Below, piece by piece: positions 27,701-47,119 of a stretch of DNA of 64,000 bases. The stretch covers positions 1-64,000 of the forward strand of contig CANXME010001989.1 in the NCBI GenBank assembly GCA_948144175.1, given 5' to 3'. A program made the translations under genes and the position numbers. The DNA is from Closterium sp. NIES-65. Taxonomy: Eukaryota > Streptophyta > Zygnematophyceae > Desmidiales > Closteriaceae. Position 1 is the first letter of the stretch; the number at the start of each line of letters is the position of its first letter. The notes under the pieces are model-generated. The model had not been told where the DNA came from. It made no database searches and saw nothing but the letters and a program-made list of their open reading frames with translations.

Positions 27701-28355
27701 CCGTCCTACTGTCACGCGCCTCCTTGCTACTGTCGTCACTGACCCTTCTTTCGAGTCCACTGCTGCGTCTGCCCTCGTTGCTGAGCTCGTCGACTTTGCT
27801 GCTCGCTGTCGCCTAGACTACGCTGCTAGTCTTGTCGCTGAGTCTGAGTCTGTCTGTCCTCCGTCCGTCGGGGGTGAGTGTGCTCTTGGCACGGACGTCC
27901 TTGAGGACAGGCAGGAGGAGTTCCAGTGCTTGGCTGCTGTTTCACCCCACCTCGTGTCCAACTGCTTACTCCTGAGGGAGACCCGGATGCACTTGACATC
28001 CCGACTCCGCGCTCTTACGCGGAGGCGATAGAGGGTCCCTACTCTTCTCAGTGGCAGGCAGCTATGGATGCAGAGATGGCGTCCTGGAAGTCCACAGGCA
28101 CCTACGTTGATGTTGTCCCCCCTCCTGGGGCGAACATCGTCAGTGGCATGTGGATTTTCAGGGTGAAGCGGCCGCCGGGCTCTCCGCCTGTCTTCAAGGC
28201 ACGGTACGTGGCTCGTGGCTTCAGTCAGCGGCAGGGAGTTGACTACTTTCAGACCTTCTCTCCCACCCCCGAAGATGACCACTCTTCGGGTGCTACTGCA
28301 CGTTGCCGCTCACCGTGACTAGGAGCTGCACTCCCTCTACTTCAGCACAGCTTTC

Positions 28356-29579
28356 TTGCAGGGCAGCCTGCACGAGGAGATCTGGCTGCGTCGCCCACCT
28401 GGATTCACTGGGTCGTTCCCTCTTGGTACCCAGTGGAGCCTCCAGCGTCCAGTTTACGGTCTCCGCCAGGCGCCTCGTGAGTGGCACGACACACTGAGGA
28501 CTACTCTTGCGGCTCTTGGGTTTGCTCCTTCTACAGCCGACCCGTCACTGTTCCTGCGCACCGACACCTCTCTGCCGCCCTTCTACATCCTCGTGTACGT
28601 TGACGACTTGGTCTTTGCCACTGCTGACACTGCTGGACTCGCCCACGTAAAGTCCGAGCTGCAGAAGAGACACACGTGCACAGACCTGGGGGAACTGCGC
28701 AGCTACTTTGGCTTGCAGATCAATCGGGACAGAGCACAGCGCACCATTACCCTGACTCAGTCACACATGGTGCAGCAGGTCCTTCAGCGCTTCGGCTTCA
28801 CGTACTCCTCGCCTCAGGCCACTCCTCTGCCTACTCGCCACTCACTCTCAGCTCTGCCTTCGGATGAGTCCGTAGAGTCGAGTGGCCCGTATCCAGAGCT
28901 TGTTGGCTGCCTCATTTACCTGATGACCTGCACACGACCTGACCTTGCATACCCTCTTAGCATTCTCACACGCTATGTTCCTCCTGGGAGACACCGACCA
29001 GAGCACATGGCTGCAGCGAAGAGGGTGTTGCGCTACTTGTGCAGTACGTCGGGCATGGGGCTAGTGCTTGGAGGGCGCGGTCCAGTGGTCCTCACTGGGC
29101 ACGCAGACGCTTCATGGGCTGACGACCAGGCTACTCAGCGGTCGTCACAGGGTTACACCTTCAACCTTGGTTCCGGCTCTGTCTCGTGGCGGGCTACTCG
29201 CTCGTCTTCTGTTCTCGGCTCCAGTTGTGAGGGTGAGATCTACGCTGGGGCCATGGCTGCACAGGAGCTTCGCTGGCTCACCTACCTGCTGACCGACCTT
29301 GGAGAGCCGCCTCGTTCTCCTCCAGTTCTGTACGTAGACAACAAGGCCATGCTGGCCTTGTGTCGAGAGCAGCGACTGGAGCACAGAACGAAGCACATTG
29401 CTCTCCGCTACTTCTTTGCTCGTGAGCTACAGCAGTGTGGTCAGTTGCGGCTTGCGTACGTGGCCTCTGAGGCCAACACTGCTGATGTTTTCACCAAGGC
29501 ACTTGCGCCTTGTGATCATCAGCGCTTCTGTACTCAGCTTGGAGTTGTTCCTGTCTTGTCTCACTTGCTCACTTCTTGA
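28356..29579 (+). pseudogene. E1 reverse transcriptase-RNase H block
   Basis: A 407-codon stretch matching the C-terminal pol of copia elements. It has the RT region leading to YVDDLVFA (about residue 80), the connection region with YLMTCTRPDLAYPLS, and RNase H with ADASWADD, EIYAGA, YVDNKA and NTADVFTKAL, ending in the family's SHLLTS terminus. The parent element is broken. It is closely related to the corresponding blocks of E2 and E3. Confidence 0.9.
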
Positions 29580-29600
29580 CTTTGCTTGTACTGTCATATA

Positions 29601-30137
29601 CGGTCATACCCCGGATATAAGCGCCACCCTCGGATAAGCGCCTGGCGCTTTTAATTGGCGCATGGCGCTTATATCCGCTGCTAGATTATAAGCGCACCCC
29701 TTGAAAAAAACCTGTTTTATTATAAGCGCACGTAAACTTTAATTCTTGAAATGGGTTCAAAACCCTGTAACGAATTTTACTTTAGCAAGCGGATGTCTCC
29801 AGATTCGGTTCCCTTCAAAATCGGACCCTGCAATGGATGCGGGTCCAGTCAGCAGGAGCTGTTATGAGCTGTCAGAAGCTGTCAGAAGCTGTCAGGAGCT
29901 GTCAGATTTGGTGTATCTCCCAGTGCGCGCGAGAATTTCACAGACGACCCCATGTAACTTCGGCTCGGTTGAAAATGCAAGCACGAGAACTACAGGTTGG
30001 TGTTAAAAAATATATAAACTATATATGTCGTTTTATAAACGCCGGCGCTTATAAAGTTACCCGATTATAAGCCCACCCCCCTAAAAAAAACCTGTTTTAT
30101 TATTGCCCCCCATGGGGGTATATCCGGGGTATGACGG
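29601..30137. mobile_element. Non-autonomous Tc1/mariner-type DNA transposon (MITE) inside E1
   Basis: The 537-bp element has inverted ends CGGTCATACCCCGGATATA and, on the other strand, CCGTCATACCCCGGATATA. It is flanked by TA on both sides within a run of TATA, which suits a TA-targeting mariner/pogo-type element. It is AT-rich against a GC-rich surround. Inside are subterminal ATAAGCGC motifs, a repeated AAACCTGTTTTATTAT segment near each end, and four units of a 12-bp repeat (GAGCTGTCAGAA type) near 29,857-29,905. No transposase is encoded. Confidence 0.82.
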
Positions 30138-30322
30138 TATATATACTCTTGCTCTTGCTTACTTAGCTTCTTATATATATGCTCCTGCATGTGAACTGGC
30201 CTTCTGGCCTTGAACTTGTGCTCAGAATGTGTGGTGACTTTGTGATCCACCCTGAGCTTTGCTTTGTTTTGCTTGACTGGTCTTGTGACCCCTTGTTCTC
30301 CCCCACTTTGCCTATGGGGGTG

Positions 30323-30436
30323 TGTCAGATCTTTATAGCTTATGCTATTGTGTAGGCTATAGTGGGGTATCCCATAGGGGGTACAACCCAATTAGGGTTT
30401 CCTATTTGTACTCACTTCATTCATAGTTCATTCTCA
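30323..30436 (+). repeat. 3' LTR of E1
   Basis: It starts TGTCAGAT after the purine-rich tract ATGGGGGTG and ends CTCA. It is nearly identical to the 5' LTR where both are present. Confidence 0.85.
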
Positions 30437-30479
30437 ACACGCGAGGTCTTCAACCGCTTAAAACCCGCCATAACTAGCA

Positions 30480-30570
30480 ATGGGGAGTACGGTACAAGTA
30501 ACCCTAATGAGTTGTACCCTCTATGGACTATCCCACTCCAGTCTATATTATAAACATATGTGTTTTGACA
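30480..30570 (-). repeat. inverted copia LTR remnant
   Basis: Read on the minus strand it starts TGTCAAAACA and keeps the LTR core: GAGTGGGATAGTCCATAGAG, then GGTACAAC and TTAGGGTTA. It is clearly diverged (roughly 70% by eye) from the E1 and E2 LTRs and is therefore older. It lies just past the E1 3' LTR in opposite orientation. The far edge is uncertain and could reach 30,437. Confidence 0.65.
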
Positions 30571-31056
30571 AAGAATTATGTGGAGGGATTGCTGGTAGAA
30601 TAAGATGATTCTGTTAGGGTTATCCTTAATATTTGTATTTTTCCTTCCAACACGATAGCTTTGCTGTGAACGTTTGCAAAAAGTGATGTTAAGGAGATTT
30701 GACAAGAAACGGATAGATTTGAACTAGGGTTGAGGTAGTTTGAACTAGGTCCAGTTTATGAAATTCGACTAGAATATGTTATCTTTTAGATTTGCAGGTA
30801 GCATATTGCAGGTTACCGAGCCAACTTCAAGATGGCAAATTCGTCCCCTGCCCTCGGGATTGCCTGGATGCACTTCTCGCCAGCTAGGGTTTGATACACC
30901 CATCCAACTTTTAGCTCGCCAATCCATTTATGGCTGATAGACTTGGTCGGACCACAGGTCACCAGAGGTCAGACCCGTTAGGTAGAGCGATGTCTGCAAA
31001 GTCGATTAAGTTGCGGGCTCACATTGCGATGCGGCGTTTTCCTTCTGTAACTGACC
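30571..31056 (+). promoter_or_regulatory. upstream region / 5' UTR of the MAPKKK gene
   Basis: A gene-free stretch between the LTR remnant and the first coding exon. It is AT-rich on the left (30,571-30,830) and becomes more GC-rich towards the start codon. An in-frame TAA lies 9 nt before the ATG at 31,057. No convincing TATA box or conserved element can be named, and a non-coding upstream exon cannot be excluded. Confidence 0.4.
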
Positions 31057-41482
<10,426 letters not shown>

Positions 41483-42122
41483 CCACCCTCCCTCCCCCCG
41501 TCCGTGCTCTCTCAGCACTGCCTCGTGTGCTTCACGCCTAACCTAACATTGCTGTTTGAGTGCACCATATCTATCGGGTGTGTTATGCTAAATCAAAGTG
41601 CAGTGTTTTCATGGTCATGCAGCAAAGGTTGTAGGAATGCATGTGTAAAATAAGCAGTGGTATATTGAGAGCTTGCTAGTCCGCAGCGTGAAGGCATCAA
41701 GGCTCCATAGTACTGACTGAAGACAACATGATGGCATGTCGTCACGGGCACGAGTACAATTGTCACAAGTACCGTACATGCTCCTCTACAACCCTATGTC
41801 TGCATTTTCCACTGCCTACACACATGCCTCCTTCCTTTGCCTTTCTCTCTGCCGCTTGCACCTCCACCCCGTGTCTGCCCATGCACCTGCCCCAGCCACC
41901 ACCACTGCAGGTCCATTAGCCCTTGGCTTGCCTGCCTCCCCCACCCCACATGCTCGTCACTGCAATGGCTGCAGCCTGCAGAGCATGTGCACGCTACAAC
42001 CCCCTTCCATGCGTGCCCCTCAACGCACCGTGTGCTCATGAGGTCCGTACGTACACCCACGTGCCGCCCCCAGTCCCTCCCATCTCCTGCCAGCTTCACC
42101 TGTTGAAGCCCCTGTGCCCACC
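41483..42122. other. intergenic / convergent 3' regions
   Basis: No gene is supported here. The stretch lies between the MAPKKK stop codon and the stop of the minus-strand ORF, so both 3' UTRs should fall in it. An AT-richer patch with TGTAAAATAAG near 41,645 could belong to a poly(A) signal, but this is weak. Confidence 0.4.
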
Positions 42123-43904
42123 TCACACTCTGCACTCCTCCACTCCCCGCCCCTCATCCGTGCACCAAAGGCATCCCTCGCTCCCCACCACGGTCTTTAG
42201 TGACGGGCACCAAGCACACACACACACACTCTCACTCTCACTCGCACTCGGACTCGCTGCAGCAGCCGGCATGCTGGTGCCAGGGGGCTCCGGAGGGCAC
42301 GCCAGCCACGCGTCCACTAGAGCCTCTGACGCGTCCTCTCCGCCCGCTACCCTGCTCTCCGCACGTGCACCCATAGCAGCAGCGGCAGCTGGGACCTGGA
42401 GCGTGCTGATTGGCTCGTCCAGCACGTCACTGCCGTTGTTGCTGTCATCGCCCCCCTCTCCGCCCTGCCCTGCTGTCACCGTCCCACACGCCTGCCCTCG
42501 CCCTGCCCGCCCCTCCTTGCTGTCTTCCTCCGCCTGCCCCAACTGCGCAGCCCTCCTCTCCGCCAGCTGCTGCAGCACCCTCGCGATTGTTCCCGCCTTC
42601 TCATCTGCGTCACCCCGCCCTGCTGCGCCCATCCCCACCCACCTGGGATGCGCACTGCGATGTGCGCGCGCCACCTGTGCCAAGCAGTGGGGGAACGCTG
42701 CAAGTGGCGGGGAGTGAGGCGGGGGAATGGGGGGGACGACGGCCTGCTGTGGAGCGGCGGAGGTGGAGGCGGCGGAGCAGGTGGCGTGGCGCGGGTATTC
42801 GCAGTCGAGGGCAGAGCAGGGGGGCGGATCCAATGGCTCCGATGACTCCGCGCGCAGCGCTGGCGCGACTGGCGCCACTCCCGCCGTTCCCTCGCTTCCC
42901 CACCGTCGCTGCTGGATTTTTTTTAACGCCTCGACCACCCCCGGCTGCGCTACGCCCGCGCGTTCCCAGCCGCGGCTAGCAGGCTGAAGGGAGGCGGCTG
43001 AAGGGAAGGCAAACACGAGGGCGTGGGGGAGCGGAGGGCAGCGGGCGGCAAGGTGACACGGGGGGCCCAGGGGCTCGCGAGCGAGCCGCACGGCATCCAG
43101 CGCCGCAGCTGCGGGGGGGTCGGCCGTTGGAAGGCCGTCCGCGCGACGAGTCGAGGCGCGCCGCGCAGCACCGGCTGAGCCGCTCACTACCTGCTGCGCG
43201 GCAGAGGCGGAACCAAGTGCGGCCAGTGAGTCGATCCGCGCGCGCCCCTTCTTAAGGTCGTCTATGCGGGTCCTGCGGTTCAACTGGTTGTCGGAGCTGG
43301 TGCCCGCGCTCGTCGTAGTGTCGCAGTGAATCTGCCCTCGTGTCCCTGCAGGGTTCTTCGAGCGAATTAGTTGCGTCAGAGCGTCTGCCACGGTTCCATT
43401 GTTCCGGGGCGCTGTCGCGGGAGAATGGTTGAGCATGCGGCTCGCGGGGTCCTCGCATCGTGTCAGCCTCCTTCGCTTCGCAGCGGGTGCGGCTGCTAAC
43501 GAGCTCCGCAAGCTCGTCGCGGCGGCAGGACGAGCTCCGCCAGCGAGCGGAGCTGGAGGGCTGCGCTCATGGCTGGCGCGGCCCGGCGGGCACTTGGAGA
43601 CGCGCTTGAACGTGAAATGCGAGAGGCGGGTGGGCCCCTGACACATGATGGCGGTTGCTGAAACGAAACCCTGGCGCAATGTCGCGCGCGTGTGAAACGA
43701 ATGGTGTCGTGCACTATGGCGAGATGCAATGCTAGAATGGCGGTTCGATGAACGGAGCTGAGCCTCAGGAACAAGCATGTTGCTAGTAGATGTTGAATGA
43801 CTAAAGAAATTTACAACTGGACTGGACGTGCTGAAATGGTAGATCGTCTGGGACAGGTGGGGGGAGGGAAGGACTGAGGAGGGTGGGGGTTGGGGCAGAT
43901 ACAT
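42123..43904 (-). CDS. hypothetical protein, 593 codons, no family recognised
   Basis: A single uninterrupted frame on the minus strand, convergent with the MAPKKK gene. The composition is Ala/Ser/Arg/Pro-rich, but with charged, helix-like stretches (RRTRIDDLKKGRARIDSLAA near residues 205-225; VVEALKKIQQRRW; GTIARVLQQLAERRAAQLGQ near 455-475). A KRRR cluster near residue 145 could be a nuclear signal. Met87 (codon near 43,646) is an alternative start, since residues 1-86 look less like coding sequence. A CA/CT microsatellite near 42,219-42,254 encodes the SESESVCVC stretch at the C-terminus. No catalytic motif, signal peptide or membrane segment is visible. It could be a real host gene or a long chance frame in GC-rich DNA; I favour a gene, moderately. 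Confidence 0.5.
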   Translation of the reverse strand: MYLPQPPPSSVLPSPHLSQTIYHFSTSSPVVNFFSHSTSTSNMLVPEAQLRSSNRHSSIASRHSARHHSFHTRATLRQGFVSATAIMCQGPTRLSHFTFKRVSKCPPGRASHERSPPAPLAGGARPAAATSLRSSLAAAPAAKRRRLTRCEDPASRMLNHSPATAPRNNGTVADALTQLIRSKNPAGTRGQIHCDTTTSAGTSSDNQLNRRTRIDDLKKGRARIDSLAALGSASAAQQVVSGSAGAARRASTRRADGLPTADPPAAAALDAVRLAREPLGPPCHLAARCPPLPHALVFAFPSAASLQPASRGWERAGVAQPGVVEALKKIQQRRWGSEGTAGVAPVAPALRAESSEPLDPPPCSALDCEYPRHATCSAASTSAAPQQAVVPPIPPPHSPPLAAFPHCLAQVARAHRSAHPRWVGMGAAGRGDADEKAGTIARVLQQLAERRAAQLGQAEEDSKEGRAGRGQACGTVTAGQGGEGGDDSNNGSDVLDEPISTLQVPAAAAAMGARAESRVAGGEDASEALVDAWLACPPEPPGTSMPAAAASPSASESESVCVCAWCPSLKTVVGSEGCLWCTDEGRGVEECRV

Positions 43905-44194
43905 CCAAGGGAGTCACGGTGGGGGCGGAGGAGTACGTGCGGGCGATGGGGCAGTGAGATGGAGGGAGCGCGCGAGCGAGGTGGATTGCCGACAAGACGA
44001 GGTGGAATCCGCCTGACTTGCCTCGCTGGCACTATTCCCCGCCACGTTGCTTTCGACATGGCGTGTTGCATTGGTCAGTCGAGTGCGAAGTCAGCAAAGC
44101 ACGAGCAAATCACGGTGTTCACAACGCAGGCGCCTCGCAAGTCACTCCCACCATTCTTTTTGTTATGTTACGTGTTTAATGAATGTGCTAATTA
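43905..44194. other. upstream region of the minus-strand ORF
   Basis: Mixed-composition sequence without a supported gene or repeat. It would hold the promoter of the 42,123-43,904 ORF if that gene is real. Confidence 0.3.
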
Positions 44195-44321
44195 GGGCGT
44201 GTCCAGAGAGTACGTCTGAATGCGGTTGAACAGGGTTTGACGCTGATCCAGAAAGTTCTATTTGACGAACAAAGTGGTTGGGTAGGGTTTTCGGCGAATA
44301 CGTACATTCTTGGACCCGCCC
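44195..44321. mobile_element. PIF/Harbinger-type (Tourist-like) MITE
   Basis: The 127-bp element has imperfect inverted ends: GGGCGTGTCCAGAGAGTACG and, read on the other strand, GGGCGGGTCCAAGAATGTAC. TTA lies on both sides (44,192-44,194 and 44,322-44,324), the 3-bp duplication expected of PIF/Harbinger elements. It has no coding capacity. Confidence 0.72.
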
Positions 44322-44329
44322 TTAAGATG

Positions 44330-44660
44330 GCACTATATAGGCAAGGAAATACAAGTGGGACCTCATGTGTTACTCCACTACCATGATTACAAAGGTGAGT
44401 ATGAGACATGGGAATTCTATGCGCTGAGATTGGCATGCTGTGGAGCAGTGGGAGGATGGGTGGGAAGATGGGGGAGAAGAGAAAAGAAGGGGAATCACAG
44501 AGATCATCAGCACGGATTTGGGGGTTGGATGTATGGATGGTGACATGGGTGAGAGTCAAGCATGGGCCTTCTATGCGCTGAATGTGGCTTGGTGAGAGGG
44601 AAGAGGGAAAGGGGAGAAGAGGAAAGAAGGGGAATGATCGCAACAATGGTAGAGTCAAGG
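44330..44660 (+). other. imperfect 154-bp tandem duplication with exon-like start
   Basis: Two related segments share CATGGG, CTATGCGCTGA and GGAGAAGAG..AAAGAAGGGGAAT motifs at an offset of about 154 bp. The first is preceded by a frame reading KEIQVGPHVLLHYHDYK that ends AAAG|GTGAGT, a good 5' splice site. It looks like a gene fragment, but I do not recognise the family. Confidence 0.4.
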
Positions 44661-44674
44661 GTTAAATTGGAGAT

Positions 44675-44808
44675 TGTTGCCAACGTACACGTTATATTGA
44701 TATGGACTATTGTAGGCTAGGTTGAGGTGGCCTATAAAGGGTACATAATCACATACAGTATATCCCCGAGTATATTCTCATTCTACTCATTCCATTCCTT
44801 CGTTAACA
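44675..44808 (+). repeat. 5' LTR of E0
   Basis: 134 bp starting TGTTGCCAAC and ending GTTAACA, directly before TGGTATTAGAG (an initiator tRNA-Met-type primer site). Internal GGCTAGGTTGAGGTGGCCTA and AAAGGGTAC match the core of the younger copia LTRs at lower identity. Confidence 0.75.
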
Positions 44809-45577
44809 TGGTATTAGAGACGCGCACCAGGGCGCGACAAGGCGTGCAGTCCGAGCGTCGCATGTGCGGCAGTGCGCGGGAGGACACGTAGCTGGCGCAG
44901 CAAGCGTGATGGTGGTAGGCACTGGCACGGCGGTTAGGAGGCGAGGGCGCAGTAGGAGCAGGCAGCGGCAGCTCGAGCGCGGCAGGAGCGGCAGGCTTAC
45001 AGCAGCAGGGCCGACTGGCCGACGCGGCAGCATGCTGACAAGGGAGCGAGGCAACAGCGGTGGGGCGTGGAGGTGCGCCTTATGTGACGACCCCTTTGTC
45101 GCAGCCGCTGCCGCAGTCTCTGCCGTCACCGACGTCGTCCTCGCAGTCGTGGCAGCAGCCATTGCTGCCAACACGAGTCTCTGTGGATCCTGGGGGTGGT
45201 GGTTCTGGGGGTGCTACCACAGGGGGTACCTGTTTTGGGGCAGCCGCCGCCGCAGCAGCAACCGCTGTCACCGCCTGTATCTACACTTGAGCTTCTTCGC
45301 ATGTTTTACCCTTTCGACTGGCCGACCTCCTGCTCCCCCCTCACCATCTCTTCCAGTCTACGGTCCCATGCTTCTTTCTCCGAACTTGTCTCCTTCTCAT
45401 CTTCGTCTCCGTTCAAAACTGTCTCCTCTTCTATCTCCTGGCCAGTCTCCGGCCTCCCACACCTGTGTCCATCGTCCCTCTCGAGCTTGACATGTATCTC
45501 CTCTTGCCGAGCTCCTCTCTATGCTCCTCTGTTCTTGTCCTCTTCATGATCCGCCGCATCATGGACCCCGTCGCCTC

Positions 45578-46177
45578 TGTTAACGAGAGTTGGCCCCGTC
45601 CTTGCTTGGGCGGAGCCGACTTCGTGGTCGGGTGTGCGGTAGGTGCAGCCGACCGTCTGCAGTGGGCGACGCCGACTTGGACGAGCAGGTCGACGAAGTT
45701 GGTCGACTTGCACGGGGCCACTGCGAAGCCGCCGACGATAGGAAGTCGGCGGCCGACTTTGATTTGGTGGTCGACGAAGGACCTGCGAAGTAGGTGCGAA
45801 AATTGTGCGCTGCAGTCACCTGCGGATGCAACGTTGGACCCCCGCCTTGCCGTAGCGTTGGCAAGCCGCCGACTTGCTATGTTGGCAAGCCGCCACTCTG
45901 CAGCCTTGGAGCGGTGCGGACTTGCAATTACGACAGGTCGCCGACTTTGATGCACTGGAGGTCAACGTGCCTGTGTGCTAGGAAACCTTGCACCTGATGT
46001 AGTCAGTTTTGCCATTGTTTCTGCTATCCTTATGAACCATTTTTTGGTATAAAAGAGAAACTCTTTTCATTTTGCCCCGTGAACTCGCAAGTGGTAGGGA
46101 AGACAAGGAACGCTGCGATCACTCACAACTCGTGCTTTCTCCGTAGTCCAACTTCGGGTGTAGAGTGACTTTCTACA
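45578..46177. mobile_element. 600-bp solo LTR of a second retrotransposon family
   Basis: It begins TGTTAACGAG, ends TTTCTACA, and is flanked by the 5-bp duplication GCCTC on both sides (45,573-45,577 and 46,178-46,182). It contains repeated GCCGACTT motifs and a TATA box (TATAAAAG). There is no internal region, so it is what remains after recombination between two LTRs. It is unrelated to the 127-137-bp copia LTRs and cannot be assigned to copia or gypsy from the LTR alone. Confidence 0.82.
46048..46055 (+). promoter_or_regulatory. TATA box in the solo LTR
   Basis: TATAAAAG lies about 130 bp before the right end of the solo LTR, as expected for a plus-strand LTR promoter. Confidence 0.55.
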
Positions 46178-46777
46178 GCCTCATCCGATGTCTCTTGCTG
46201 TTTCGTCTCCTCTGTTTTCTAACTTCCTCTGTATTGCTCTTCCCACGGTCCCTCGTGTCCTTTCCTCCCTTGTCACCGCCTTTAGGGTTCTTTCTCAGTT
46301 CGTCTCTGATCTTGTCGCTACTGTCACTAACTTTGCCTCCACCTTGCCATTGACTACACCACTTAGTTGGTCTCTGCTCCTGTTCATCCTCCGTAGAATT
46401 ATTCATATCATTGGCAATGACGTCATAAAGGACAAGAGATTTGATATAACTTTCTGTGCCGCCGCTAGTCTTTATCTCTGCGCCATGCTGCTAGGCCCTA
46501 AGGGTGACCCAAATGCTCTTGACATCCCGACCCCACGCACCTTCGCTGAGGCAATCTCGTGCCTATCACTGGATAGCAGCCATGGATATACAGATGGCAT
46601 ATTGGAGCTTCATAAACACGCTGCATGGCTTTCTTGGCCTGCAGATACCTAGGGATTGAGTTATGTGCACCATCACTCTGACTTAGTCACACATGGTGTA
46701 GCAAATCCTCTACCGCTTTAGCCTTCAATTTTCCTCGGCCTATTCAATTCATCTACATGTTGGCCATACGCTCTCGG

Positions 46778-46908
46778 TGAGAAAGTGAGAACGAGAATGA
46801 ATGAAGTATGAGTGAAGTGGGTACAATTACTAACCCTAATTGGGTTGTACCCCCTATGGGATACCCCACTACAGCCTACACAAAAGCATAAGCTATAATG
46901 TTCTGACA
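46778..46908 (-). repeat. 3' LTR of E2
   Basis: 131 bp; on the minus strand it starts TGTCAGAACA and ends CTTTCTCA. It is preceded by the same ATGGGGGTG purine tract as in E1. Confidence 0.88.
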
Positions 46909-47119
46909 CACCCCCATAGGCAAAGTGGGGGAGAACAGGGGGTCACAAGACCAGTCAAGCAAAGCAAAACAAAGCAAAGCTCAGGGTGGATCACAAAGTC
47001 ACCACACATTCCGAGCACAAGGTCAAGGCAACAAGGCCAGTTCACATGCAGAAGTACATATATATATAAGGCTAGACAAGCAAGAGCAGGTATATATATA
47101 TGTAACAGCACAAGCAAGG

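Larger units (their letters stand above)
23857..30436 (+). mobile_element. Ty1/copia LTR retrotransposon E1 (broken)
   Basis: Parts in order: 5' LTR (23,857-23,977), tRNA-iMet-type primer site, C-rich tandem leader (about 24,110-24,740), gag (from about 25,148, with a Gly-rich tract at about 25,957-26,180 and a Cys/His knuckle at about 26,320), an Ala/Gly/Glu/Pro repeat linker (about 26,640-27,900), reverse transcriptase with YVDD (about 28,595), RNase H (to 29,579) and 3' LTR (30,323-30,436). Protease and integrase are not among its parts. The reading frames are broken in several places. The two LTRs differ at about one site over roughly 97 aligned bases, so the insertion is young. A DNA transposon lies at 29,601-30,137. 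The left end abuts satellite and no target duplication can be read. Confidence 0.93.
44675..46777 (+). mobile_element. old copia element E0 (broken, left part)
   Basis: Parts: 5' LTR (44,675-44,808), primer site TGGTATTAGAG, a Gly/Ala- and Pro-rich stretch (about 45,180-45,570) like the linker of related elements, and RT fragments (about 46,490-46,770). The RT fragments read GDPNALDIPTPRTFAEAI, then a TITLTQSHMVQQ-like piece, then a HSLS-like piece. It has many breaks and is much more diverged than E1-E4. A solo LTR of another family lies inside it (45,578-46,177). E2 is inserted at 46,778. The remaining right part should lie beyond the window. Confidence 0.75.
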
